DNA from: Hirundichthys speculiger | Lineage: Eukaryota; Chordata; Actinopteri; Beloniformes; Exocoetidae | Direction: 5' to 3' | Length of the DNA: 64,000 nucleotides | Assembly (NCBI GenBank): GCA_018398805.1 | Contig: JAGFBZ010002399.1 | Span: 62,001 to 126,000, forward strand | In this document: positions 22,880 through 32,869 of the stretch, piece after piece | Numbering within the stretch: the stretch's first letter is position 1 | Layout of the letters: each line of letters begins with the position of its first letter | Made by a program: the position numbers and the translations under genes | The notes under the pieces: model-generated | Database searches by the model: none | What the model was told of the DNA's origin: nothing | Seen by the model: the letters and a program-made list of their open reading frames with translations, nothing else

Positions 22880-23028
22880 GGGTTTTATATTTGCTTGACT
22901 TTTTTATTTATTCCTTTTTAACTTTTATGTTTTAACAATTTTTATGTTTTTAATGTACAGCCCTTTGGCTGCCCCTGTGGTTATTTAAATGTGCTATACA
23001 AATAAAGTTGTATTATTGTATTATTGTA

Positions 23029-23820
23029 TTTAGCAAGGTGGAAGATTGAGTTCTTAGCGGGGGAACGCCCCTCCCGCTACCCGCTATCCCTAAATAGCGG
23101 CTTTAGGAGATCTGATGGAAGATCGGGCTCATAATCTCTCCAGCGTGTCCTGGTCTGCCCTGTGGTCTTCGAGCAAGGATTACTCAATGGGTGAAAAGCA
23201 CAAACGTAAAAAGGTGAGAGTCACTCACTGAGCTAAACACAAAGAGGCTGACAATTATTTATTTAAACGGTGATGTCTGTAATAGCTGGAACACCTAAAG
23301 AAAAAAACACACACAGACACACACTCATACACACAACCAGTGTTCAGTGCTTTGGATTTCATAGTATCTACTTAACAGAAAAAACTATATTTACTACAGC
23401 TTATCAGACACATAGTTTGTCATGACAGACCTGAAAAATGTCAGGTATACAAGCTAAAATGATTAGTTTACCGCTGTTGCAATTTCTTTCTTTTTTTGCA
23501 CTTTAAATGGATTTTACCTATTTGAGTTATTTTTTTTCTTAGTTATTTATTACATAAAAAGAACTTTTGAATTTTTTTGTTTGTCAAAAAAACAAATGTT
23601 TTGTTGGACCCAATATGTTAAAAAGTATAAAAACACTATAGTTTACAGTTATAATTGCATAAATTGTCTATATTTCATTACTTTATATACTGCCTTGGGG
23701 TTAAATTTGCATAAAATGCTTGAAACGGAATTCTCAAAAATTAAAAACTGAAAAACACAGAAAATGAAAAAAATTAAAAAGGAATTTGAGAAAAAATAAA
23801 ACGGATTTTATAGGGCCCTA
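23029..23820. other. Right part of the TAGGGCCCTA element
   Basis: AT-rich sequence between the LINE tail and the right TIR. The first 150 bp resemble a fragment of an RTE-type LINE (CTCCAGCGTGTCCTGGTCTG). No gene is supported. Confidence 0.45.
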
Positions 23821-24411
23821 CAACACCAAGTAAATACAGGGCCAGTATCGCCGATACGATACTTTTTCATATTAAGCTTAATTTATCACAAACTTTTGTG
23901 ATTTTTGTCTTTGGATTATTTTGTTAAAGCCAAGAATAAAATTTCATCAAACTTTATGTCTTCAGCACTTTTGTGTAAATATTTCTTGGAGTTGTATTTC
24001 TGTTCATAATGTTTTTTTCTAGTCCACCTCTTATATTATATCTTTTAATACTTCTGTAATTTTGTTTGCACTATCTAAACTTTCCTGTTGCTTTAACTCT
24101 AAACTTTTCCCGTCGTGGGATAAATAAAAGATTATCTAATGTTATTTTATCTTAGATAACACCTTTCAATGGAATACATAGCATGTACTGGGTTATTTCA
24201 AGATCTTAATTATATTTTTTTTAGTTGGCTCCAGTAACATGTGACTTCAAGTAACATGTACTTTGAAAGTTAATATGAGTTGATGCTGAAGATGACCACT
24301 CTGATCTACCTGGATACTCTGTTGGAAAGAAAAAAAAAAGAAAAGAAAAAAGCTTGAGGTTGATCTTTTTACATGAGTATTGTTCGATATCAATACCAGC
24401 GTTGGTATTCA

Positions 24412-25310
24412 TCAACGTGTTGAAATGTCGAGCGTTGATTCGTTCTCGGTTTGTGTCTCTCTGCTCTGCTGCCACGAAATGTTTCAGACCGTCGAGGACA
24501 AATATGATTAGATAAAAACGATAAAAACACCAAGCTGCCGAATTTTGAAGGGGATTTAGAAACATGCACAGGTAAGAATAATGAATGAAATCAGCACAGA
24601 GGGGAGAGACAATGCTGACATTTAAGTTTAACCAGAGGTCAAACTACCAAAAGTCTGTTTTATATATACGTATGCCATGAGAATTTACACGCTCTTCCTG
24701 AAACAGGATGTTAACCTGCATTTTTGTTTTAACACGGACACAGAAGAGCATCTGCAACCTGAAGATTGAACAATTTTTTTTTTTTTTTTCCCCATTATTT
24801 CCCTGTGGACACGTCGTTTTTCAGAGGAAACTATTTTGTAGCACTTCTTAGTCTCTAAACCAGAAATATAACATGACAGACAAACCCGTCTGTGGCTGGC
24901 GAGGACGACCTAATCTAACAGAAATATGACAAAGAAGAGCAACAACGCCCACGCGAGCCTGAAAATATGCCAAAAGAGAGTCAATTAGTCTCAATTTATG
25001 ACATGACCACCAGCTGGGGAGGGACTGGTCTGCCAGACGGATGTGAAATGAGCTCCACGTCTTCACACTGTCAGTCAGCGGAGGAGAAACATGCTGGTTT
25101 CACTGGTAAGAGCGTCTTCTCATTAGCTGGCTCCGCCGGGCGTGCGGAGAAGCCGTGCTCATTTCCTGCATTTCAATACCCGTCGTTCCTTTATAAGGGA
25201 ACATCTTTTTTCCTTCTACCTCAAGGTTAGGGTGAAAATATGAACAAAAAAAGCTTTAAAAGTTGATGATTAAGATGTCGCTGGTATTTACAGGAAGCAA
25301 ATAAAAGCAG
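24412..25310. other. Non-coding sequence, no gene seen
   Basis: Includes a T-run at about 24773-24790. The right end of the outer hAT element may extend into the first part but was not found. No coding exon is supported. Confidence 0.45.
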
Positions 25311-25496
25311 TAGGGGTGTGAAAAAAATCGAATTTGGCAATATATCATGATATTCAGCCGCCCAATATAATATCGATTTTTCAGCTCCTAATATTGATTT
25401 TTTAGGAAAATTCATTCATTCACCTAAATGTGCAAAAACACTAATAATAAACAATAAAGAGGTTGTTTTGAAGCAAAACAACCTGCACACACACGA
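25311..25496. mobile_element. hAT-like MITE end fragment
   Basis: Starts TAGGGGTGTGAAAAAAATCG followed by ATCATGATATT, AATATCGATT words, the pattern of fish hAT MITEs rich in ATCGAT. The opposite end is missing, apparently truncated where the next MITE begins. Confidence 0.5.
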
Positions 25497-26082
25497 AATT
25501 CAAAATCCGCAAACTGGAGCCGGAGCCCCCTGAGCCTACATAATGTGATTTAAAATATGTCTAAAAACCGCAAAAAAGTAGCGAGTCACTGCAGTGAAAC
25601 AAGACAAAGGCTCAACTGTGGTCTTTCTGTTACCTTCACAGCCTCTGGTCTCTGAAATGCGTAAAGAAACGACTATTTTTGGCTTGTAATTAGCAGCTAA
25701 CATGCTAACAACAACAAAAGAAACAGTCCGGTTTTCTCTGCATGGAACGAGCACTTTATTCTGCCGCTGCAGGAACTTGTAACATCACACAGGTTGTATT
25801 GTTGGGCTCCTGTCGGTTAACAGAGAATGTAAATCTATACACGCTGGGCTGCTGTTGATGCTCATTACACTTTTCATCTAACCCTGTTTTCTTCTGCCGT
25901 CCCACAACATTACCCATAAGGCCACCTTCTTAAAGGGGCCAGGCTGGCTCACAACATTTCTTCGCTTTGAGAGAACGCGCACAACATCCTGTGATGTTTC
26001 CACAATTCTTTTTTTATTTTTTTTAAATCCGCGAATAACTAAAACCGTGGAACTTAAAGCGCAAACTGGTGAGGGATCACTG
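25497..26082 (-). mobile_element. pogo/Tigger-like MITE, truncated (copy in reverse)
   Basis: The right end GGGATCACTG is followed by TA (26083-26084). Internal sequence matches, reversed, the copies at 30389-31069 and 55910-56633 (shared blocks include CAACAATACAACCTGTGTGA and GTGTAGTGAGCATC). The left TIR is lost near 25497. It cuts off the BEL/Pao remnant shortly after its protease segment. Confidence 0.78.
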
Positions 26083-26199
26083 TACTCAGATGTGGCTGAA
26101 AGAGTGCAAATGAAAAACAGTTTGTGCGTGGCTGTTCCAGTGGGAAACCAGAGCTGACCTCAGTTTTTAACCTCACTGCTGGTATTTGCAGTATTTCTG

Positions 26200-26866
26200 C
26201 AGCTACAGGAGGGAGACGTTGGGTCGGCCTGAGCTGGTACACAGATGTACTTTTGTCCTTTTTCCTTTGATGTTCAGCATTTCCATTAAACTTTCGGTGC
26301 AGAAAGTGCCTGTACTTCCTGGATCCAGAAATGCATAAGTTTGGATGATCTTGTTTCCTTTTGTACACTTGACATTGACAGGTAAGTTCGAGAGGATACC
26401 GTTACTGCCCCCAGCGCCTGTATGACCACAAGTAGAGACAGCCGTGCCACTCACCCACAATTCCTTTGACTGACCTTCATCTTTGCTTTGACTGGGATGA
26501 CTTTGGTTACAAACTCTGCAGGATATGCGCTTATTACAATCCTTGCTCATGTGTCCTATGCGCAGACAAAGCATACTCCTTTCTCCTTTAGAAAGTCCAG
26601 CTTTTCACGATGCATTATCTTTTTCAACTGTGGACAATGATCCAATTCATGTCCATGTGTACAGTATAAGCAGGGAAAAAAACTTGTTGTTGTAGATGAC
26701 ACACTTTGTGTTTAGGTATGAATGCTTTTCTTGGTTGCATTCATAGTTGGTTCCTTTGGCATAAAGACAGCAGTTGCAAAACTCTTTCGTTGGAACTGTG
26801 ACTTTTGCTGCACCTTTGTCTTGATACCTCCTTTATTCACAGCTTGAGTCTCTTGGATGTCACCAA
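26200..26866 (-). pseudogene. BEL/Pao zinc knuckle and protease segment
   Basis: On the minus strand the frame first gives a basic Q/K-rich linker (27020-26712 region, partly covered by the LTR), then a knuckle-like CLRIGHMSKDC followed by SCRVCNQSHPS. This is the paired C/H pattern of BEL/Pao gag. About 60 residues later comes AFLDPGSTGTFC, the aspartic-protease active site in the form usual for this superfamily (LDPGS rather than DTG). The first cysteine of the knuckle is in a different frame. The segment ends at an in-frame stop shortly after the protease start, with the rest of pol absent. It would package RNA and process the polyprotein in a live element. Confidence 0.72.
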
Positions 26867-27324
26867 AATTTGTTGTGCAATAAGGCGTATAAAGTGCTCG
26901 TTTAGTCCTGAAAAGGGTTATTACCAACCGTCTTGAGGGACGGCTGCCAATAACCAAAAAGTTAATAAAATGAAACGGGGCACCACCTGATAAATCAGGA
27001 AAAAGGACTAAATGGCACAATCAGTCTCAAAATGGCTGTTGTTCTATGCGTGCCAGCCTGTGACCAGATGTGGCGCTATAGAGCAACAGAGAAGGTGTGA
27101 GTCCGAGCACAGACCTCTTCAACCAGCCAATGTTACAAAACTGTGTAAAACAACCACAAACAACTTCTCTTATTAGAATATATCAGAGTTTATTAACACA
27201 AGTATCAGAATGAACAAACACTTGAATCACAATCCTGATATCTACTAACTAAACGATGACTAAAACTAACATAAGCAAATTAAACATTCAAAGGAAACCA
27301 TTGTAAACTTATATACACGTGTGT

Positions 27325-27325
<1 letters not shown>

Positions 27326-27364
<39 letters not shown>
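27326..27364 (+). repeat. (GT)n / (CG)n microsatellite in the LTR
   Basis: About 15 GT units ending in a short GCGCGCGC run. The alternating purine-pyrimidine stretch could adopt Z-DNA. Confidence 0.9.
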
Positions 27365-27366
<2 letters not shown>

Positions 27367-27386
27367 CGGTAATGTGAGAGGGGTGT

Positions 27387-27473
27387 CCAAGATGGCCGCC
27401 AGCTCTCGTGATAGGGCACCAAAGATGGCGGATGGAGTCACGCTGTAGTTCCGCCCTAACCAAGATGGCCGCC
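27387..27473 (+). promoter_or_regulatory. Cluster of YY1-like AAGATGGC motifs in the LTR
   Basis: Two identical CCAAGATGGCCGCC words (27387-27400 and 27460-27473) flank a third related ACCAAAGATGGCGGA (27418-27432). AAGATGGCGGC is the consensus of YY1 sites. Copy A has a single CCAAGATGGCTGCC (14482-14495) directly before CACGTG. Function is inferred. Confidence 0.5.
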
Positions 27474-28533
27474 GACTCTCGCGATAGGCTGTCACAAGAA
27501 GGCCGACGAAGTCACGTGGTGACGTCCTCACAAAGGTGGTTAGTAGGAAAGGCAGTGCAGAAAAGGCAGAGTAAAATTAACAACGCGAGGGTGATTCCTA
27601 ACCACCGATGCCGTGATCGCTCCGAGGATTTCCACAGAAGGGAGAGTGTGGAGCTGACTCCCGCACTCTCCAACTGATTGTTTATCTGAAATCACGGCGC
27701 GATCAGCGATGGTGAGGAAACACTGCGATCGCGTGGGTAAATACGCACTCAATTGTAAACACTGTCACAGAAAGCACAGAGATATTAACTAAGCTAAGTA
27801 ACTCTGCCCAGACACAAAGTCCTCTTACGTGGATCGCTCCGGAAGCGATCGGTGGCGTTGTAGTGTCCTGGGGGGGCTGATCAGGCTGGGATGGCGGCAG
27901 CACCGCTGATCAGTTATGCTCCATGGGTGGTCGCAAGAGCGGCTCTCCTCCTCCCCTTTCTCTCTCTGCGTGGTTAACGTGGGGGTGCGGCGTTGGGCAG
28001 CAACAACAGCCGGGCGTCCGTCCCGGTTCGTCTGAGGCCGTTCACGCGTCCGAGGCGCGCGGGTGATTCCTACGAGTCGTTTCTTCCATACGTCGCGGCT
28101 CACTCCGTGTGGCGCGTCACGATCGGACCAGGCGTGTGGTTGTCGTCGGACAACCAGAGGGATCTCCTGCAGACAGGTCGCCAGGGAAACAGGCCTTTGG
28201 CTATTTACCTTGCTGGTGCAGGCCAGAGAGATGAGCACCTTTCCTGGGTGTAGTGGAGGTCAGAGAGCGGAGAAGCAAGAGAAGGAATGGGAGGAGGTAG
28301 CAGTATTTAAACGGGGGATCTGCGGTCCGCCTTTGTTTGAGAGACCCCGCTGTGAGCCGGGGTCCCCGGCCAGTGGGAAACAGAGAGAGAGGGGGACGTC
28401 ATGTTTCACACCTAGGTGTGAAACTGAAAACCGCTAGGAATGCTGGGGACTTGGGTTTTATGATTTCCTTTGTCTTTCTTTGTCTCAGAAAACCATGCGG
28501 TCTTCTGTAGCACATGGTATGGCCCAACAAATT

Positions 28534-30056
28534 TGATCAGAAATTATTTTGACTTGGTACTCAATGAACTTGACAATATCCTTAAAGCCAGATCTATGCT
28601 TTTGGATTTCAGAAATTTCCCATGCAGTCCCTCTCCATTTCTCAGTTTGTAAGGAAGTTTCTGAATTATTGTCTTCATGTTAGCTGGCATATTGAGTTCA
28701 TCCAAATATGTCAAATCCTCCATTGCGTTGCAACACTCACGTAGAAACAGTGAGTAAGCCTGTAGCCCTTTAACATCTTCTGACTTTACAGAAGGCCATG
28801 CAATGATTTTGTCCACATAGGCAGCTGTGATTTTTAATTCATGTCCAAAATGTTCTCGGAGAAGGTCTTTGGCCACAGCATAACCTCTGTCTGGCATCAT
28901 GTGCTGGCAGCTGTGCACTAGATCTTTAGGCTGCCCTCTGGTGAATTGCTCCAGGTAATACAAACAGTCTCCTTTGTTGTTTGTTTTAGCTTCAACAAAG
29001 CTCTGATGAATGTCCTGAGTTGCATTGGATTTCCATCAAAAACAGGAATTTCTCTGTGTGGCAGAAATTGAGAGTTCTGCGCCTGTACCATGAGTGCTGT
29101 TATTTCATTTTGTCTTTGTAATAGACTGTAGAGATCTCCAGATACATGAGGATTGTCTTGAAAGTGAGTTGCTTGCTGACCAGCAGAATTTAAATCTTGT
29201 GAGTTTGCTTGATGAGTTGCATTTTTATTTTCATGCTTGCCCAATTCCAGTGTTTTTTCCTGTGTTACATGTCTGTTAGCAGACATTGAATATCTCTGCT
29301 GAGATGTGTCCTTTTGCTGTGGGTAATATGTTTCAGAATGAGGATTGAGTGTTGTTGCTTTTTTGAAATAGGAATTCATTCCATCCGAATGTGCATCTGA
29401 AACACTGCCACGACGTGAGGTGTTTAGCACTGCTAATTTTGCTGCAGTTGCTGCTAATTCAGTTTCAACTTCATATTGCTCCTTTTTCCTCCTCAGTTGC
29501 TCCACTTGCTCCTCCAAAGCATGTTTTTCCTGTATTGCAGCAGCACGTGCCATGAGTGCAGCCTTTTCTGCTCTGCTTGCAGCCGTGCAGATGATGAAGA
29601 TTTGCTGCTCTTAGAGACACTGCTTGTTAGACCAGAACCTTTGCTGGAGGTATTGGATTGGACATTTGAAATGCTGTCATGAGGCTCCACATTAACCTCA
29701 TTATTGTCCTGAGGCTCCACATGAGCCTCATCATTATTAGCAACACTGTCAGCTTGAATACCACCTTCATTGTGAACCAACCATTTGTTTCCATCAGCAG
29801 TAAAGTCAGTGACACTGGGCATTTTTACCTTGAACCACATGTCATGTTTGTCCACCTCATATTTTGGTAACAAACCCATTAAAATTTCATGTTTTTATTT
29901 TACTTCATCACACAGAGCATTAAACTTTGCAAAAGTACCTTTCACCTCTTTTGCAAAATGTTTATCATTCATCAAACCAACAATTGTTTCTTTGAGACCC
30001 GATGCTTTGTTTAATTTCACCTTTCTTTTTTTTTCTAGGTAAGCAATTTTCCCCAT
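28534..30056 (-). pseudogene. BEL/Pao gag polyprotein gene (broken)
   Basis: The minus-strand frame starts at ATG 30056-30054 with a lysine-rich leader (MGKIAYLEKKRK) and meets a stop near 29902. It resumes over 29879-29493 (acidic, then serine-rich), shifts frame, and continues over 29553-28918 with a coiled coil (ALEEQVEQLRRKKEQYEVET) and a polar linker. The core follows: PVFDGNPMQLRTFIRA, YLEQFTRGQPKDLVHSC and LLREHFGHELKI, the order seen in the DUF1759-type gag capsid region of BEL/Pao elements. The frame is followed to 28534, where the solo LTR interrupts. At least one stop and two frameshifts make it non-functional. Confidence 0.78.
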
Positions 30057-30386
30057 CGCGATTAAAAATTTGTGAAAGTGAAACCTTTAAAGACTGATAC
30101 ATGATATTTACCAGTTAAAGCCTTTTCTGAGTCCGTTGGCTCAGCTTCCTTTGAGGTTTGTTTTATTCTTTTATCCGATGATAATCGGCATCTTAGTAAT
30201 AACAGCCATCCGTCCCTGCTGAAAGCTCCAATTTAAGCGTGAATGATCTGGATGTCCAGAGAACAACAGAAACCTTCCTCCAGTGAATACGAGAAGCTCC
30301 ACAGGACTGATGATTCAGATTCTGTCAGATTATATCTGGACTTTCAAGCTGAATTTTTTTTTTGTTCTGACTCTGAAAAATACAAC
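30057..30386. other. Region upstream of gag, no element end found
   Basis: This should hold the 5' leader or LTR of the antisense BEL/Pao element, but I see no TG...CA repeat boundary or primer-binding site. No other feature. Confidence 0.4.
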
Positions 30387-30388
30387 TA

Positions 30389-31069
30389 CAGTGATCCCTT
30401 GGCAATTCACGCTTTAAGTTCCGCGGTTTTAGTATTTCGCGGATTTTTCAGAAATATATAATATTTTTAAAAAATCAAGAAAAATGCGAAAAAACATCAC
30501 AGGATGTTGTGCGCGTTCTCTCACAGTGAAGAAATGTTGTGAGGCAGCCTGGCCGCTTTAAGAAAGTGGCCTTATAGGTAATATAGTGTGTGTGTCGTGG
30601 GACGGCAGAATGAAAACAGGGTTAGATGAAAAGTGTAGTGAGCATCAACAGCAGCCCAGCGTGTAGAGATTTACATTCTCTGTTAACCGACAGGAGCCCA
30701 ACAATACAACCTGTGTGATGTTACAAGTTCCTGCAGTGCCAGAATAAAGTGCTCGTTCCATGCAGAGAAAACCAGACTTTTTCTTTTGTTGTCGTTAGCT
30801 TGTTAGCTGCTAATTACGAGCCAAAAATAGCACAATACTAGTGGTTTCTTTACTACAGTTCAGAGACCAGAGGCTGTGAAGGTAACAGAAAGACCACAGT
30901 TGAGCCTTTGTCTTGTTTCGCTGCAGTGTCTCGCTACTTTTTTTTGTGATTTTTAAACATATTTTAAACACATTATTTAGGCTCGGGGGGCTCCGGCTCC
31001 ATATCGCGGTTTTGATTTTTGTGGGGGGGGCGCCGGTCCCCATTAACCGCGAAAAATAAGGGATCACTG
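30389..31069 (+). mobile_element. pogo/Tigger-like MITE
   Basis: The left end CAGTGATCCCTTGGCAATTC and right end GAAAAATAAGGGATCACTG give a CAGTGATCCCTT TIR. TA flanks both sides (30387-30388 and 31070-31071). About 80-90 percent similar by eye to 55910-56633 and, inverted, to 25497-26082. It ends in GGGGGGGG before CGCCGGTCCCC. No transposase. Confidence 0.87.
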
Positions 31070-31071
31070 TA

Positions 31072-31690
31072 TCTACCGAATAGTGAACTGGAGAAAAAAC
31101 TCAGATAAAAACCACACATGGAAGGATTTCAACCATGATCCCAAAGAGATTTAAAACAGATACGTCCCAAATAGAATGGCCTGGGTGCTCAAGCAGGATT
31201 TAAAATAGTCTTTAGTGTCATTTGCAGCAATGACCATAAATTCTGTAAAATTTCAAATCGAATTCAAAATTCTGCTTCTTGCATATAAGGCCCTTAATGG
31301 CCAAGCTCCTTGTTAATTACAAGACCTGATAAATCCTGATGCACTTAATGGAGCTCTCTGCTCGCAGAGTGCAGGTTTACTCATCGTTCCTAGAATATCT
31401 AAAAGTAGATTTATATAGTGTGTTAGGGCCAATAGTCATAGCTACAGTTAAAGGAGCCAAGACAAGAGTAGGCTCGTTGCCATAGCTATGCTGCTATAGG
31501 CCTACACTGCAGGGAGACACCAACATGATCTGCTGAGCGGTGTCTCCACCTCCCTTCTCTCCCCTCCTCTCCTCTTCTTCCTTCAGGTAAAATCAGTTAA
31601 TTAGGAGCACCTCAGAAATGTAACTGTGCTCTATTGTTCCTGTAGTTTTTTGTGCTGTTTTGCCGAGCCCCTTTTTTAATTCCCCATTTT
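31072..31690 (+). mobile_element. LINE-like dispersed repeat (plus-strand copy)
   Basis: Broken frames include LLAYKALNGQAP, a standard C-terminal LINE ORF2 motif, at about 31275-31310. A 3' UTR with CAACATGATCTGCTGAGCGG follows, then a CT-rich part. It is an inverted relative of 60285-60835. The clade is probably L2-like, as the 60-kb copy continues into the same 3' UTR as 3743-4135. Confidence 0.6.
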
Positions 31691-31691
31691 T

Positions 31692-31727
31692 AAGTCCCCA
31701 TTAACCGTGAAAAATAAGGGATCACTG
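31692..31727 (+). mobile_element. Terminal fragment of a pogo-like MITE
   Basis: GTCCCCATTAACCGTGAAAA followed by ATAAGGGATCACTG and TA matches the right end of the 30389-31069 element. Only the terminal ~36 bp (possibly more) are present. Confidence 0.7.
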
Positions 31728-31729
31728 TA

Positions 31730-32861
31730 ATGACATTTGGATCATCTTCACGCTTCCGATATAATGATGCATTTTGGATACAGTGGCCGGTTCTGCTTTT
31801 TGAGGCTGATTCACAGTTAATCCGTTTTTAACCGTGATCCCTGCCTTGATGTTTGTCTTGTTCTGCTACTTGTTAAAACCCACACTAAAAAATAAAAAAT
31901 GAAAGCCCACAGAAGGTTATGAATTCTGTTTTCTTTCCCTTTTCCCCTCGTTAAATCACTTCAACATTAAGGCCTTCTTACAATGCGAGTGGGTTCCATT
32001 CAGAAACAGCCAGCTAAAGTGTGAGTTGGGGATTAGAATATAATCTCAGACTCCTTGCAACTTCTGTGTGCTGCTATAATTTCCAACCACAGAAGGAAAT
32101 CCCCCATTTTTTTTCTTCTTCTTCTTCTACTTCTTTTTTCCCCCCGTGTTGGTGGCAAGCCAAATCCGCCGCGTTTCCATTTTTCACCCTCTTCTGCTGC
32201 CCTTATCCAATTCTGGGCTTATGATTGTAATACTAAAACAGAGCGAGTTGTCAAAGCAGAACCAGCGATGATGAATGCTCCGCTGCTCCCCGTGCGTGTT
32301 TGTTTTTGGGGTGGCAAAGACTGCAAGGTTTGGGGGGGGTGTGAATGTAATTTTATGCTTACTTGTTGAGGTGCATTTTTCCTGACCACGGTTGCTCCGC
32401 TGCACTCGAGCAGCCGGCCGCTGATTAAATGGAATACTTCTGTTATCTGGATAAAAAGGGGAGAGACATGTGGACGATAGCGCACAGGAAAAAAAAAGAA
32501 AAAAATAATGGCTTCTTTCATCTCGGCAGGGAGCATGCCTGCATCTTTAAGACTTCCCAGAGAGATGTACACAGCTTAGGGAAACATTTAATTAGAAAAT
32601 GCCAACCTCGTGTCTGTGCGCCGTGTGAGCAGAATGACAATATTTCTGATGTGCAACCGTGACGGCGCGTTTACTTTCGGACCAAAATTAAAGACGGGCG
32701 ATCAAATGCCTCTGAAGGAGGAGAGGAAATAATTAACCGGCAGTGACACTTCAACTGCTCAGAAACGAGGGAATGGGAACGTTTCCGTCCCCAGACGCAG
32801 AGGCCCGGGCGCCCCGACGCCACAGGAGGCCTCGTTTCATGTGCAAGCGCCGCGCATTCAT
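31730..32861. other. Non-repetitive-looking sequence, no gene seen
   Basis: From about 32400 to 32780 the sequence is balanced, free of recognisable repeats and contains AATTAACC and GATTAAAT words. It may be conserved non-coding DNA, but no comparison was possible. No exon is supported. Confidence 0.4.
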
Positions 32862-32869
32862 GTGCACCG

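Larger units (their letters stand above)
19255..23028 (+). mobile_element. L2-type LINE, split by a Harbinger element
   Basis: A 5'-truncated non-LTR retrotransposon. The C-terminal part of an APE-type endonuclease lies at about 19334-19626. The linker, reverse transcriptase and C-terminal tail follow from 20853 to 22879. The 3' UTR ends in GTGCTATACAAATAAAGTTG with a TATTATTG-type tail at about 23028. Between the endonuclease and the linker sits a 1226-bp Harbinger element (19627-20852). The 5' boundary is uncertain. Clade assignment (L2/Maui within the Jockey/CR1 group) is from the RT and tail style. Confidence 0.8.
16877..23820. mobile_element. TAGGGCCCTA-ended DNA transposon (second layer)
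   Basis: The termini TAGGGCCCTATGGAATCCG (left) and, reverse-complemented, TAGGGCCCTATAAAATCCG (right) match at 17 of 19 positions. Flanks CAATAC (16871-16876) and CAACAC (23821-23826) form a 6-bp duplication with one mismatch. The paralogous hAT copy at 39190-39841 shows the uninterrupted site as CAATTC, supporting a 6-bp target. TIR style resembles hAT, but hAT normally makes 8 bp. It hosts a hAT-like element (17290-19052) and an L2 LINE (about 19255-23028). Confidence 0.75.
16834..24411. mobile_element. hAT element split by later insertions (outermost layer)
   Basis: The left end TAGAGCTGGGCAATACTGGG at 16834 matches, in inverse orientation, the right end of the intact 39190-39841 element. 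After 43 bp the sequence is interrupted at 16877 and resumes at 23821 with CAACACCAAGTAAATACAGG, which continues the same family to about 24411 (GATATCAATACCAGCGTTGG). The true right terminus is not recognisable, so the end given is approximate. The element's own sequence is only about 640 bp; the rest is inserted DNA. Confidence 0.75.
26871..28529. mobile_element. Solo LTR (copy B) inserted in the BEL/Pao gag
   Basis: A 1659-bp relative of the LTR at 13972-15436, starting TGTTGTGCAA and ending GGCCCAACA, flanked by perfect 4-bp AATT (26867-26870 and 28530-28533). It disrupts the minus-strand gag frame at a point where the frame can be followed on both sides. It carries a GT microsatellite and several AAGATGGC motifs. 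Length differs from copy A by about 190 bp, partly through the microsatellite and extra motif region. Confidence 0.87.
26085..30056 (-). mobile_element. BEL/Pao LTR-retrotransposon remnant (antisense)
   Basis: Minus-strand gag (30056 down to 28534), a zinc-knuckle region and a protease start (26866 down to about 26200) lie in the order expected for a BEL/Pao element. The body is split at 26867-28533 by a solo LTR with AATT duplication. Everything past the protease (RT, RNase H, integrase) is missing; the sequence abuts a MITE at 26082. LTRs of the element itself were not found at either side. Confidence 0.75.

Noticed and set aside
23188..23220. ATG with a short lysine-rich peptide MGEKHKRKK followed by GTGAG, resembling a bromodomain BRD7/BRD9 first exon
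   Set aside because: Only nine codons; the preceding 150 bp look like an RTE-type LINE fragment inside a transposon, so similarity is probably chance.
13972..28529. The two LTRs as the 5' and 3' ends of one 14.5-kb element
   Set aside because: Each has its own 4-bp duplication (ACAG and AATT), and the DNA between them consists of unrelated transposons, so they are independent solo LTRs.
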